Shown here: positions 1-7,308 of the stretch, in pieces
Position numbering within the stretch: position 1 is the first letter of the stretch
How the letters are laid out: the number at the start of each line of letters is the position of its first letter
Assembly (NCBI GenBank): GCA_020434375.1
Contig: JAGRAY010000049.1
Coordinates: 1 to 11,266 of the forward strand
Direction of reading: 5' to 3'
DNA: 11,266 nucleotides
Source of the DNA: Bdellovibrionales bacterium
Lineage (GTDB): Bacteria > Bdellovibrionota_G > JALEGL01 > JAGRAY01
The notes under the pieces: generated by a model
What the model was told of the DNA's origin: nothing
Databases searched by the model: none
The model's input: only the letters and a program-made list of their open reading frames with translations
Translations under genes and position numbers: made by a program

Positions 1-1288
1 AGGGAAAGAAAATACGGGTGAAAAAGTCGAGGGGAAAAATCGAGGGGCCAAGACAGAAGCTTCTGTGGGTGGTGCAGCAGCCAAAGAGGAAGAAAATAAT
101 GTGACCTCAACGGGTGCGAATACCGGCGATGTCGCCACGGTTAATTCTTCTGCACCAGTAACGGGAGCTGACATTGAATCAGGCGGTGCCTCCGAAGAAA
201 TTGAAGAAGGAAGCGCTTGCCTAGCTGAAGGTGGTCTATATGGCACCGTAGATCGTGTACCTTTTGGTTTAGAATCTTTTGAAGAAACAACCTCTGCACG
301 AATAAAGTTTGAATGGAACGACGATCCTGTCATATCGCTCGCAAGAGACTTTAATGACCAGACTCTCGCGTGCCAAGCAGATGCATTTCAAGAAACGCAG
401 TTCGAGCCCAAGCAAGATTGGATCAATACCGAAAGTTACTGCGACAAAGGCCAAGGATATATTCCTGTGAGAAGTGTCTATGTATCAAAAGCAAACGCAG
501 ATAGACCTTATATTGCTCGCGTTCATCATACTATTGGTGATCCTCAGGGAATCGTTTTTAAATATGTGTTTGTTACGCGCAATGAGGGTGGATCCTATGA
601 AGATTGGATGAAAGAGATTCAGTCGACTCGAGGTGGCGGCAAAATTCTTACAGATGTTGTAGAATCAATAAATAAAGCAGCAAAAGACCTACGTCTTATT
701 GAACAAGACAATCAACAATTTATCAATATCACTGCAGCATCTACTAAGGTTGTTTATTTAGAAGATAGCTCATCTCAAATGTCAATTGAGAATCTTTGTC
801 ACCTTACTCAAAGTTGCAACGAAAAATCCATCGTCATAGGCTACTTCCCCGACTTCGTCGACGAACAAATTCAATCAATGCACGAAGGATACAAAGCAGC
901 GTTTACTATTTTACAAATGAATCCCGATCAAGAGAAAAAGCCTGGAATGATCACCGATGCCGATATTATCATTAACCTAAGTCTATTTAGTGAAGATTCA
1001 AAGATCCGCAATCAACAGCTTTCTGTTGCTTTGGCAAGGCAGATTTTATTCGCGCTAGGTTTAGAGGGCACTTGGGATGATGAAAACACACTCTTATCAA
1101 ACAGAAAATTTTTAGAAAGTATCCCGGCAGATATTCCTTGGCAGTTTGAGGCCAACAGTAAAATCGGTCAAGCTTTGTTCTATGCCTATGGCAAATACCA
1201 ATTTGATCAAGACACAGGAGAGATCAACCACTCGCGTTTAAAGGAAGAGACACGCTCAAAGATTTTGCGCGATCAATCTGATGATTAG
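1..1288 (+). CDS. Unrecognised, probably exported protein (5'-truncated), possible degenerate matrixin-like domain
   Basis: The frame is open from base 2 with no stop, so the true start lies upstream; the GTG at 65 is only the first in-window start-like codon and has no convincing ribosome binding site. At least 428 residues are encoded. The first ~70 visible residues are low complexity (Gly, Glu, Ala, Ser, Thr, Lys), like the spacer after a lipoprotein or secretion signal. A more structured part with several cysteines follows. Near the C-terminus, ADIIIN (959-976) and RQILFALGLEG (1037-1069) resemble the strand and the helix HExxHxLGLxH of matrixin-type metalloproteases, but all three zinc histidines and the catalytic glutamate are replaced (R, F, G and Q). 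That reading is my inference from pattern only; no family is firmly recognised. The stop codon lies inside the ispE start region (8-bp overlap), so the two genes are probably co-transcribed and translationally coupled. Confidence 0.75.
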   Translation, partial: GKENTGEKVEGKNRGAKTEASVGGAAAKEEENNVTSTGANTGDVATVNSSAPVTGADIESGGASEEIEEGSACLAEGGLYGTVDRVPFGLESFEETTSARIKFEWNDDPVISLARDFNDQTLACQADAFQETQFEPKQDWINTESYCDKGQGYIPVRSVYVSKANADRPYIARVHHTIGDPQGIVFKYVFVTRNEGGSYEDWMKEIQSTRGGGKILTDVVESINKAAKDLRLIEQDNQQFINITAASTKVVYLEDSSSQMSIENLCHLTQSCNEKSIVIGYFPDFVDEQIQSMHEGYKAAFTILQMNPDQEKKPGMITDADIIINLSLFSEDSKIRNQQLSVALARQILFALGLEGTWDDENTLLSNRKFLESIPADIPWQFEANSKIGQALFYAYGKYQFDQDTGEINHSRLKEETRSKILRDQSDD

Positions 1289-2135
1289 AATGAAGACGCC
1301 GGCAAAAATTAATCTTTTTTTGAAAGTTCATGAAAAGCGCACTGATGGCTATCACGAAATGGAAACCGTCATGTTAAAGGTTGGCTTTTTTGACGAGCTC
1401 GATCTAGCAATTGAATCTGGCGATCAGGTTTCACTAACGATTGAAAATCAAACGGAACTATCCACCACAAATAATTTAGTGGTGAAAGCTGTGCGAGACT
1501 ACCTTGAATTTGTAGGTCTTAAGCGAAGCGTAAAGGCTCATCTTAGCAAACAAATATATATTTCAGCCGGACTTGGAGGGGGCAGCTCAGACGCCGCCTG
1601 CGCACTTTTATTAATGAACAAGAAAATTGGGGCTTTATCTTTTGAAGAACTCTTAGCCCTTGGCGCAAAACTTGGCTCAGATGTGCCATTTTTTCTGCAT
1701 GAAACTTCCCTAGGCTACGCATGGGGGCGGGGCGAAAAAGTAATTCCGTGGCAGGCATTGCCCTCGCGAAGAGTGGTGCTTGCAAAGCCTGAGTTTGGTC
1801 TTTCAACAAAGCTTATCTATCAAAAGCTAGGTAGGCCTTTGGTTTACCAAGGGAATTCTACGGCAAATCGATGCTCAAATTTAATGCCGGAAACTTGGAC
1901 TGATTTTGAAAACGCATTGCCTTACGAGAACGATTTGGAAGCGATTGTGGAGAATGAATGCCCTCAAATTTCTGCGATCAAAGCGGCCTTGCTAAAAGAA
2001 GGCGCTAGCGTTGCTATGATGACCGGAAGTGGATCCACGGTTTTTGGCATGTTTGACGATGAGACATTGGCCATTGCGGCCACGAGCGCTATAAATTTGC
2101 AGGGATTTCGTGCAGTTTTTGTAAAATCGTTGTAA
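1281..2135 (+). CDS. ispE: 4-diphosphocytidyl-2-C-methyl-D-erythritol kinase (IspE)
   Basis: IspE is a cytosolic GHMP-family kinase that phosphorylates the 2-hydroxyl of CDP-methylerythritol with ATP in the non-mevalonate (MEP) isoprenoid pathway. The 284-residue length is normal. Visible signatures are PAKINLFLKV at residues 7-16 (substrate-contacting K9 and N11 by analogy with E. coli K10/N12), the glycine-rich ATP loop AGLGGGSSDAA at 96-106, LGSDVPFF at 131-138 with D134 as the expected catalytic base, and the C-terminal GHMP motif TGSGSTVFG at 248-256. The start is either ATG 1281 or ATG 1290; both give an intact protein and neither has a strong Shine-Dalgarno, which fits coupling to the overlapping upstream gene. 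Family assignment is secure; the exact start is not. Confidence 0.95.
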   Translation: MIRMKTPAKINLFLKVHEKRTDGYHEMETVMLKVGFFDELDLAIESGDQVSLTIENQTELSTTNNLVVKAVRDYLEFVGLKRSVKAHLSKQIYISAGLGGGSSDAACALLLMNKKIGALSFEELLALGAKLGSDVPFFLHETSLGYAWGRGEKVIPWQALPSRRVVLAKPEFGLSTKLIYQKLGRPLVYQGNSTANRCSNLMPETWTDFENALPYENDLEAIVENECPQISAIKAALLKEGASVAMMTGSGSTVFGMFDDETLAIAATSAINLQGFRAVFVKSL

Positions 2136-2165
2136 TGAAAAAGACCCTAAGTTTAGGAAAAAAAT

Positions 2166-2240
2166 TGGGGAGTCGACAAGTGGTAAGTCAGCAGCCTTTG
2201 GAGCTGCCATTCGGAGGTTCGAATCCTCCCTCCCCAGCCA
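2166..2240 (+). tRNA. tRNA-Gln (anticodon UUG), CCA encoded
   Basis: A complete cloverleaf can be drawn. The acceptor is TGGGGAG (2166-2172) with CTCCCCA (2230-2236), followed by discriminator G and encoded CCA. The D arm is GAC/GTC around AAGTGGTAA, the anticodon stem is GCAGC/GCTGC with loop CTTTGGA, the variable loop is CATTC, and the T arm is GGAGG-TTCGAAT-CCTCC. The anticodon TTG is at 2198-2200 and reads CAA (Gln) codons. The U1-A72 acceptor pair is typical of tRNA-Gln. The gene sits 30 bp after ispE and 47 bp before prs with no convincing promoter or terminator, so processing from a longer transcript is possible. Position between ispE and prs is recalled as common in deltaproteobacterial genomes. 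Confidence 0.97.
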
Positions 2241-2287
2241 TAAAAGGATTGTCGAGAAAACTCTCAACTGCCACAAAGGTTTGACGC

Positions 2288-3226
2288 ATGGAAAGTATTA
2301 AAATATTTGCAGGAAATTCCAATCCACTATTGGTTGAAAAAATTTCATCCTATTTAAAAATTCCCATTGCAAACTCTACGGTTAAGAGTTTTAGCGATGG
2401 CGAAACTTGGGTCGAGGTTCAGGAAAATGTTCGTGGTCAGGATTGTTTTGTCATTCAATCCACCTCGTGTCCTGCCAATGAAAATCTGATGGAGCTTTTG
2501 GTTATTATTGATGCGCTTAAAAGGGCTTCAGCCAAGCGAATTACAGCAGTGATGCCCTATTATGGTTACGCTAGGCAAGATCGAAAAGTAGCGCCTCGAA
2601 CCCCTATTACCTCAAAGCTGGTGGCTGATTTAATTGTGGCAGCGGGAGCGCATCGCGTTCTATCGATGGATCTTCACGCAGCACAAATTCAGGGTTTTTT
2701 TAATATACCGTTTGATCACCTCTATGCTGCGCCTGTTCTTGTTAAGTATTTAAAGTCATTGCAGTTGGGAGATATTGTGATGGTTTCTCCAGATGCTGGA
2801 GGCGTTGAGCGCGCGCGTGCCTATGCCAAGCATCTCAATGCTTCGTTGGCGATTATTGATAAAAGACGATTGGCAGCTAACGTATCAGAGGTCATGAATC
2901 TCATTGGAGAGGTATCAGGTAAAACGGCGGTTATTTTGGACGACATGATTGACACGGCAGGCACTATGACGCAAGCGGTCCCTGTTTTGTTGAAAAATGG
3001 CGCAAAAAGAGTCATTGCCATGGCGGTGCATCCTGTGTTATCAGGGCCTGCTATCGAACGAATTGAGTCGAGTGGTATTGAAAAGGTTATTGTCACAGAT
3101 ACAGTTCCTTTGAGAGAAAATGCAAAAAACTGTAAGAAAATCAGTGTTCTCTCAGTGGCAGATATTTTAGGTGAGGCGATTTCAAGAATTCACGACGAGG
3201 ACTCAGTGAGTTCGTTGTTTATTTAG
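2288..3226 (+). CDS. prs: Ribose-phosphate pyrophosphokinase (PRPP synthetase)
   Basis: This enzyme transfers pyrophosphate from ATP to ribose 5-phosphate, giving PRPP for purine, pyrimidine, histidine, tryptophan and NAD synthesis. At 312 residues it matches class I bacterial enzymes (about 315). Motifs seen: FSDGE at 35-39, MPYYGYARQDRK at 89-100 (ATP-binding flexible-loop region), MDLH at 127-130 with H130 as the expected metal ligand, VSPDAGGVERA at 166-176, DKRR at 191-194, and the PRPP-binding loop DDMIDTAGT at 218-226. The start ATG is preceded by AAAGG at 2275-2279, eight bases away. The stop codon TAG lies within the Shine-Dalgarno of rplY, so the two are almost certainly one operon with coupled translation. 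Confidence 0.97.
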   Translation: MESIKIFAGNSNPLLVEKISSYLKIPIANSTVKSFSDGETWVEVQENVRGQDCFVIQSTSCPANENLMELLVIIDALKRASAKRITAVMPYYGYARQDRKVAPRTPITSKLVADLIVAAGAHRVLSMDLHAAQIQGFFNIPFDHLYAAPVLVKYLKSLQLGDIVMVSPDAGGVERARAYAKHLNASLAIIDKRRLAANVSEVMNLIGEVSGKTAVILDDMIDTAGTMTQAVPVLLKNGAKRVIAMAVHPVLSGPAIERIESSGIEKVIVTDTVPLRENAKNCKKISVLSVADILGEAISRIHDEDSVSSLFI

Positions 3227-3231
3227 GAGGA
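3225..3231 (+). promoter_or_regulatory. rplY Shine-Dalgarno overlapping the prs stop codon
   Basis: AGGAGGA lies five bases before ATG 3237, and the prs stop TAG (3224-3226) runs into its first bases. Ribosomes terminating on prs therefore sit directly on the rplY initiation site, which is the usual geometry of translational coupling. It also fixes the rplY start. Confidence 0.85.
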
Positions 3232-3236
3232 CAGAA

Positions 3237-3896
3237 ATGAATCAAGTAGAGCTTAATTTTGAAATCAGAGAACAAACAGGCAAAGGCCCTGCGAGAAGAC
3301 TTCGCAGTGATAAAAGTGTTCCGGGAATATATTATGGTCCTCATTTAAAAACACCTATTCCTGTTGCCGTCAACGCAAAAGACCTTGCGACTGCAAGGTC
3401 AAAAATGGACTCTACCTCGTTTTTGCGCATCAAAACAGCAGGTAAAACAGATATCACCGATAAATTGGCTCTAATCAAAGCAGTTCAGACTGATCCGGTT
3501 ACAGACAAATATGTTCACGTTGATTTTTATGAAGTGAACGAAAGTGAAAAAATTAAGGTGAGCGTTCCCATTAAGCTCGTTGGAAAACCGGCTGGTGCAG
3601 CTGATGGAGGCATTGTTGAACAAATTCGACGCTTCATTGAAATAAGGTCACTTCCCAAAGATATTCCAGCAAAAATTGAGGTTGATATTTCACCGCTTCA
3701 AATTGGTGAATCTATTCACGTCAAAGGGATGAAATTGCCAGAGGGTGTAAGCATTGTGGGAACGTCTAACTATACTTTGGTGACTGTCGTTGCGCCCGAG
3801 GCGGAAGAAGTCAAAGTGGCAGCTGAGGGTGTGCCTTCTCCAGAGGCCGCTGTCATTGGTGAAGAGAAAAAGGCGGCTGAAGAAAAGAAAGAGTAA
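3237..3896 (+). CDS. rplY: Large-subunit ribosomal protein bL25, long Ctc/TL5 type
   Basis: bL25 binds 5S rRNA in the central protuberance of the 50S subunit. This is the long two-domain form (219 residues; the E. coli form is about 94). Residues 1 to ~95 form the 5S-binding domain (GKGPARRLR at 15-23, VPGIYYG at 28-34, HVDFYEV at 94-100). Residues ~100-190 form the CTC domain, with PIKLVGKPAGAADGG at 111-125 and SLPKDIPAKIEVDIS at 138-152. A Lys/Glu/Ala-rich tail follows from ~190 and is probably disordered. The gene lies directly after prs and 86 bp before pth, an arrangement recalled from many bacteria. Identification rests on family motifs. Confidence 0.94.
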   Translation: MNQVELNFEIREQTGKGPARRLRSDKSVPGIYYGPHLKTPIPVAVNAKDLATARSKMDSTSFLRIKTAGKTDITDKLALIKAVQTDPVTDKYVHVDFYEVNESEKIKVSVPIKLVGKPAGAADGGIVEQIRRFIEIRSLPKDIPAKIEVDISPLQIGESIHVKGMKLPEGVSIVGTSNYTLVTVVAPEAEEVKVAAEGVPSPEAAVIGEEKKAAEEKKE

Positions 3897-3982
3897 GAAA
3901 TCCATTTTGGTGGGTGAGTTGGCTCGATGTATTTCAAAACCATCGAAACGCCTGATTTTTACTCAAAATAGTCGTTCAAGTC

Positions 3983-4570
3983 ATGATGAAAAGCTTACCA
4001 AAACTAGTGGTTGGTCTGGGTAATCCAGGCGATCAATACGCTTTTACGCTTCATAATATAGGGTTTTTGACGGTGGATTATTTCTTACAATACCAACAGG
4101 GTTTCTCTGGGTTCAAAGAAAAACATAAGGCTTTGATTGCGCAAATTACAATCGATGAACAACCTGTGTGGTTTATGAAACCACAAACATATATGAATTT
4201 AAGTGGCGACGCAGTGAGTGAAATAGTTCGATATCATCGCTGGTCCGACACAGAAGTTCTTATCATTCATGATGAGATTGATTTTGAGTGGGGACGAATT
4301 CAATTAAAAAAAGGTGGTGGATCTGCAGGTCATCGCGGTCTCGAGTCTATTTTTCAGTGTTGGCAAAGTGATTTCTATCGACTCAGAGTTGGCATTGGGA
4401 AACCTGAGAGTCGTGATGCGAAAAAATATGTTCTAGCCAATGTTTCAAAATCACTCATTGAAGACCTTGCTCAAAGCGCTGTGAATGCATTGAAAATCAT
4501 TTTTTTAAACGGGTTTGAAAACGCCAAATCCAAAATTAACCCCTGGCCAAAGGAACCCACTCATGCTTAA
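3983..4570 (+). CDS. pth: Peptidyl-tRNA hydrolase (Pth)
   Basis: Pth cleaves the ester bond of peptidyl-tRNAs that drop off the ribosome, recycling the tRNA. The 195-residue length is normal. Visible signatures are VVGLGNPGDQYAFTLHNIGF with N14 and catalytic H24, FMKPQTYMNLSG at 64-75 with N72, IIHDEID at 94-100 with D97 (the residue that orients the histidine), and GGGSAGHRGL at 111-120. The last motif has Arg118 where E. coli has Asn114 (GHNGL); I recall GHRGL in other bacteria, so this is probably lineage variation. An in-frame stop at 3953-3955 limits the start to ATG 3983 or 3986; neither has a clear Shine-Dalgarno. The 3' end overlaps the typA start by eight bases. Confidence 0.95.
   Translation: MMKSLPKLVVGLGNPGDQYAFTLHNIGFLTVDYFLQYQQGFSGFKEKHKALIAQITIDEQPVWFMKPQTYMNLSGDAVSEIVRYHRWSDTEVLIIHDEIDFEWGRIQLKKGGGSAGHRGLESIFQCWQSDFYRLRVGIGKPESRDAKKYVLANVSKSLIEDLAQSAVNALKIIFLNGFENAKSKINPWPKEPTHA
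4549..4554 (+). promoter_or_regulatory. typA ribosome binding site that decides its start
   Basis: AAAGGA lies eight bases before ATG 4563, inside the end of pth. It supports 4563 rather than the upstream in-frame ATG at 4515, which would add sixteen residues not expected in the family. Confidence 0.7.
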
Positions 4571-6440
4571 TCGCCGAAATGTATGTATTATTGCCCATGT
4601 CGATCACGGAAAAACAACGCTGGTCGATTTTCTATTGAGACAGGCAGGTACCTTTGCCGATCACCAAGCTTTAAAAGATCGCGTGATGGACTCCATGGAT
4701 TTAGAGCGTGAAAGAGGTATCACGATCATGGCAAAAAACACCTCGATACGTGTTGGAGACACGAAGATCAATATTGTTGATACACCAGGACACGCGGATT
4801 TTGGTGGCGAGGTCGAACGCATTTTAGGTATGGTTGATGGTGCTATTTTGTTGGTTGATGCAGCCGAAGGACCCTTGCCTCAAACGCGGTTCGTTCTTCA
4901 AAAAGCACTTCGTGAAAATCATAAAATTATTTTGGTCATTAACAAAGTGGATCGCTCTGAGTGCCAAGGAACGAATCGCATTCAAGAAGTTGAGAACCTG
5001 GTTTTTGATTTGTTTATTGAACTCGGTGCAACCGAAGAGCAGGCACATTTTCCTATCGTGTATGCGTGTGGACGCGATGGTTGGTGCACGCTAAAGCCCG
5101 ATGAGGTCCCAGCGATCATTGCCGGAGAAAAAAAGGCAGATTTAAAACCTCTTTTTGATCTTATTTTAGAATATATCCCCAAACCAAAAGTTGATGTCGA
5201 GGGTGAATTCAAAATGATGATTTCTAATTTGTCCTACTCTGACTACCTAGGGCGCCTAGCAGTTGGAAGGATACGATCAGGAATTATCAAAAAAGGAACG
5301 CGAGCATTTCGATTGGGCGTTAATGATAAGGGTGAACCCATTAAACAGGCATTTACAGTTGCCGAACTTTTTACTTACGAAGGCTTAAAACAAGTACCCA
5401 TTAATGAACTCGACGCCGGAGAAATTGGAATCATAGCTGGCAGTGAAGACTTTGATATTGGTGATACGATTGTAACCAGTGAATCTAGTGTAGCTTTGGA
5501 GAGGATCTCGGTCGAGAAGCCCACATTGGCTATGATTTTTTCAGTCAATACATCACCTTTTTCAGGTCGAGAGGGCGAAGCCATTCAATCGAGAAAATTG
5601 AGAGAAAGACTGCTACGCGAAGTTCGACAGAATGTGGCGCTTCGTCTCGAAGAAACAGAAACACCTGATCAATTTAGGGTCCTGGGTCGTGGAGAGCTCC
5701 AACTCGGCATTCTTATTGAACAAATGAGACGTGAAAATTTTGAGTTTATGGTTGGCAAACCAGCTGTCCTTACTAAGGAAGATTCGAAAGGCCATATTCT
5801 AGAACCCGTTGAAAATGTGGTCGTAGATGTTCCTGAGCCAGCAGTGGGTGATGTCACTCAGTTATTTCAAAAGCGAAAAGGCATTTTAACGAAGTACGAA
5901 CCCTTTTCGATAGATTCTGAAGGAAAAGCAAGTCGGGTTCGGCTTGAATTTGAAATTCCCACACGAGGTCTTTTGGGGACAAGATCAAAATTTTTAGCGA
6001 TGACGCGAGGTGAAGGGCTTATAAGTTCTGAGTGGAAAAGCGACGAACCTTTTAAGGGAGAAATTCTTCATCGAAACAGTGGCGCTCTCGTTGCCGATCG
6101 CGAAGGAGAGACTGTTGAATATGCACTCTTAAATCTCGAAGATCGCGGCATCTTTTTCTTTGGCCCTGGTATCGATGTCTATGAAGGTATGGTCGTAGGT
6201 GAAAACAATAAAGACACCGATCTCAACGTAAATGTTTGTCGTGAAAAAAAATTAACCAATGTTAGAGCTGCTTCCGCCGAAATATTAGTAACGCTTTCGG
6301 GCATTCGTAAGATGTCGCTTGAAGATTGTATTGAATGGATTGATGACGACGAATGGATCGAAATTACACCTAAATCTGTGCGAATTAGAAAAAAAGTACT
6401 CGCCCAAAACATGCGAAGTGTAAAACGATCTGAGAGGTAA
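4563..6440 (+). CDS. typA: Ribosome-associated translational GTPase TypA/BipA
   Basis: TypA/BipA is an EF-G-like GTPase that binds 70S ribosomes and assists 50S assembly and adaptation to stress. From ATG 4563 it has 625 residues (E. coli 607). G motifs, numbered from this start: G1 AHVDHGKTT at 11-19, switch I RGITI at 51-55, G3 DTPGHADFGGEV at 73-84, G4 NKVD at 127-130, and a G5-like YACGRDGW at 167-174. EF-G-like beta-barrel domains follow, then the TypA C-terminal domain, including the TRGLLGTRS segment coded near 5960-5985. The start is chosen because family members begin a few residues before the first beta-strand (LNRRNVCIIAHVDHGKTT) and a Shine-Dalgarno is well placed. Overlap with pth (4563-4570) implies coupling. 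The gene ends 9 bp from a convergent gene. Confidence 0.96.
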   Translation: MLNRRNVCIIAHVDHGKTTLVDFLLRQAGTFADHQALKDRVMDSMDLERERGITIMAKNTSIRVGDTKINIVDTPGHADFGGEVERILGMVDGAILLVDAAEGPLPQTRFVLQKALRENHKIILVINKVDRSECQGTNRIQEVENLVFDLFIELGATEEQAHFPIVYACGRDGWCTLKPDEVPAIIAGEKKADLKPLFDLILEYIPKPKVDVEGEFKMMISNLSYSDYLGRLAVGRIRSGIIKKGTRAFRLGVNDKGEPIKQAFTVAELFTYEGLKQVPINELDAGEIGIIAGSEDFDIGDTIVTSESSVALERISVEKPTLAMIFSVNTSPFSGREGEAIQSRKLRERLLREVRQNVALRLEETETPDQFRVLGRGELQLGILIEQMRRENFEFMVGKPAVLTKEDSKGHILEPVENVVVDVPEPAVGDVTQLFQKRKGILTKYEPFSIDSEGKASRVRLEFEIPTRGLLGTRSKFLAMTRGEGLISSEWKSDEPFKGEILHRNSGALVADREGETVEYALLNLEDRGIFFFGPGIDVYEGMVVGENNKDTDLNVNVCREKKLTNVRAASAEILVTLSGIRKMSLEDCIEWIDDDEWIEITPKSVRIRKKVLAQNMRSVKRSER

Positions 6441-6463
6441 AAAGTTTTGTTACCAAGTTTTTT
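6436..6463 (+). terminator. Weak intrinsic terminator candidate at the end of typA
   Basis: GGTAA (6436-6440) can pair with TTACC (6450-6454) around a nine-base loop, and a run of six T follows at 6458-6463. The stem is short and AT-rich and overlaps the stop codons of both typA and the convergent cytochrome gene, so it is a weak candidate. There is no other room for a terminator in the 9-bp gap. Confidence 0.35.
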
Positions 6464-7151
6464 GGCCGTGACACGTCGGCGTGCAACGATTATTGGCCCA
6501 CGTTACAATTTCTGAGCCCACACCCCCAACATTAATCGTACCGTTTACATGATCGGCAATGCGTACTTTTGATGAAGTATATCCTGACCCGTGACAATCA
6601 GAGCAAGGAAGGTTTCGGTGATTTGAACGTTGATGCTCACCTGAGTTCGGCGATATTCCATGGCAGGTTCCACATGCTGCCTGGCTGCCATCAACAACCG
6701 TCCAGGTGGGATTATTTGAGGTGTTACCTCCTGGAAAGTTTCCGTGACAATAGGTTTGTGCACAACCTACACTGTTCCATATCGGATTGACGCTGCCAAC
6801 TTTTGCCAGTGTTCCAAAAACCACTTCAGCCGGAAGATCTGAGTCAATGTGCATGGGTGATTCCAAAGATGCTGGCACGATATGGCAAGTGCTGCACTCA
6901 AAAGCAAGGTGGAGTGATCCGTTTTTTAGATGAGTCTGATGTGCGCCCACGCCTGTATATTTTGTATCCGAATTTCCGTTTATATCATTTGGAGGTGCGC
7001 TGTCTTGACCAGATCCGTGACATGTAAAACACAGAGGGTCTGTGATTTCGGTTGGAGAGTTTTGGGAAAGATTATGTCGAATGGCGCTCTTGCACGAAAA
7101 TGAAAAGACTAATAAAAGGGCACTCCAAGCTAAAGTTCTAAAGCGTATCAT
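6450..7151 (-). CDS. Multihaem c-type cytochrome, CxxxxCH...CXXCH (Geobacter-type) domain, exported
   Basis: The 233-residue protein starts with a signal peptide (MIRFRTLAWSALLLVFSFSC); C20 could be lipidated, though the lipobox is weak. Six haem-binding-like motifs are visible: CFTCH 41-45, CSTCH 86-90, CAQTYCH 130-136 (CX4CH), CGTCH 160-164, CSDCH 183-187 and CTPTCH 223-228 (CX3CH). The GAHQTHL segment, the HIDSDLPAEVVFG segment and the CX4CH followed by CX2CH match the family I know from Geobacter as 'CxxxxCH...CXXCH domain'. The expected site is the periplasm or cell surface, in electron transfer; partner and substrate are unknown. It shares the minus strand with glnN, 155 bp downstream of that gene, and converges on typA. 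The Shine-Dalgarno before ATG 7151 is poor. Whether all six motifs bind haem cannot be judged from sequence. Confidence 0.88.
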   Translation of the reverse strand: MIRFRTLAWSALLLVFSFSCKSAIRHNLSQNSPTEITDPLCFTCHGSGQDSAPPNDINGNSDTKYTGVGAHQTHLKNGSLHLAFECSTCHIVPASLESPMHIDSDLPAEVVFGTLAKVGSVNPIWNSVGCAQTYCHGNFPGGNTSNNPTWTVVDGSQAACGTCHGISPNSGEHQRSNHRNLPCSDCHGSGYTSSKVRIADHVNGTINVGGVGSEIVTWANNRCTPTCHGQKTW

Positions 7152-7225
7152 TAATAGGATTATCTCTAGCTTAATCCTTGCAAAAACGAAGCCTTACAAT
7201 ATCTATTTCAAATCAATAGCTTAGG

Positions 7226-7262
7226 TATTGAACCTATGTTTTTAGTAAACAAAAGTTCAATA
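7226..7262. repeat. Inverted repeat between glnN and the cytochrome gene
   Basis: TATTGAAC (7226-7233) is perfectly repeated in inverse as GTTCAATA (7255-7262). Inside, GTTT (7238-7241) pairs with AAAC (7247-7250) around a five-base loop, leaving a symmetric 4x4 internal loop. Neither strand has a T-run directly after the stem, so it is not a standard intrinsic terminator. It lies about 75 bp upstream of the cytochrome start and could be a glnN 3'-end structure or an operator. Confidence 0.6.
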
Positions 7263-7308
7263 AAGTGTGACCTGTTTGCATAGTTGGAGCTCTTTTCAGT
7301 GCACACTT
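7263..7308. repeat. Second inverted repeat abutting the first, spanning the glnN stop codon
   Basis: AAGTGTG (7263-7269) and CACACTT (7302-7308) are perfect 7-bp inverse copies separated by 32 bases. The element begins immediately after the neighbouring repeat ends, and its far arm includes bases of the glnN stop codon (7307-7309). With a long loop and no following T-run it is a weak terminator candidate. Together with the neighbour it fills most of the glnN 3' flank. Confidence 0.4.

Noticed and set aside
2146..2157. CCTAAGTTTAGG palindrome between ispE and the tRNA
   Set aside because: The stem is only four or five pairs and is followed by A residues on the plus strand; it is not a convincing terminator.
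1992..2276. Minus-strand 94-codon frame across the tRNA containing GREDSNLR-like residues
   Set aside because: This is the familiar spurious translation of the antisense of a tRNA gene, and it also covers the end of ispE; it has no independent support.
3924..3946. TCGATG...CATCGA hairpin between rplY and pth
   Set aside because: Six pairs with an 11-base loop and the nearest T-run ten bases further on; too weak to call a terminator.
3790..4023. Plus-strand 77-codon basic frame bridging rplY and pth
   Set aside because: It overlaps the Lys/Glu-rich tail of rplY in another frame, which explains its Arg/Lys content; no motif or good start.
4515..4562. Upstream ATG that would add sixteen residues to TypA
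   Set aside because: The family starts close to the first beta-strand, and ATG 4563 has a well-placed AAAGGA; the extension lies within pth.
6569..7224. Three plus-strand frames of 60-74 codons opposite the cytochrome gene
   Set aside because: They are antisense to a gene with clear haem motifs and a signal peptide, have no family resemblance and no good ribosome binding sites.
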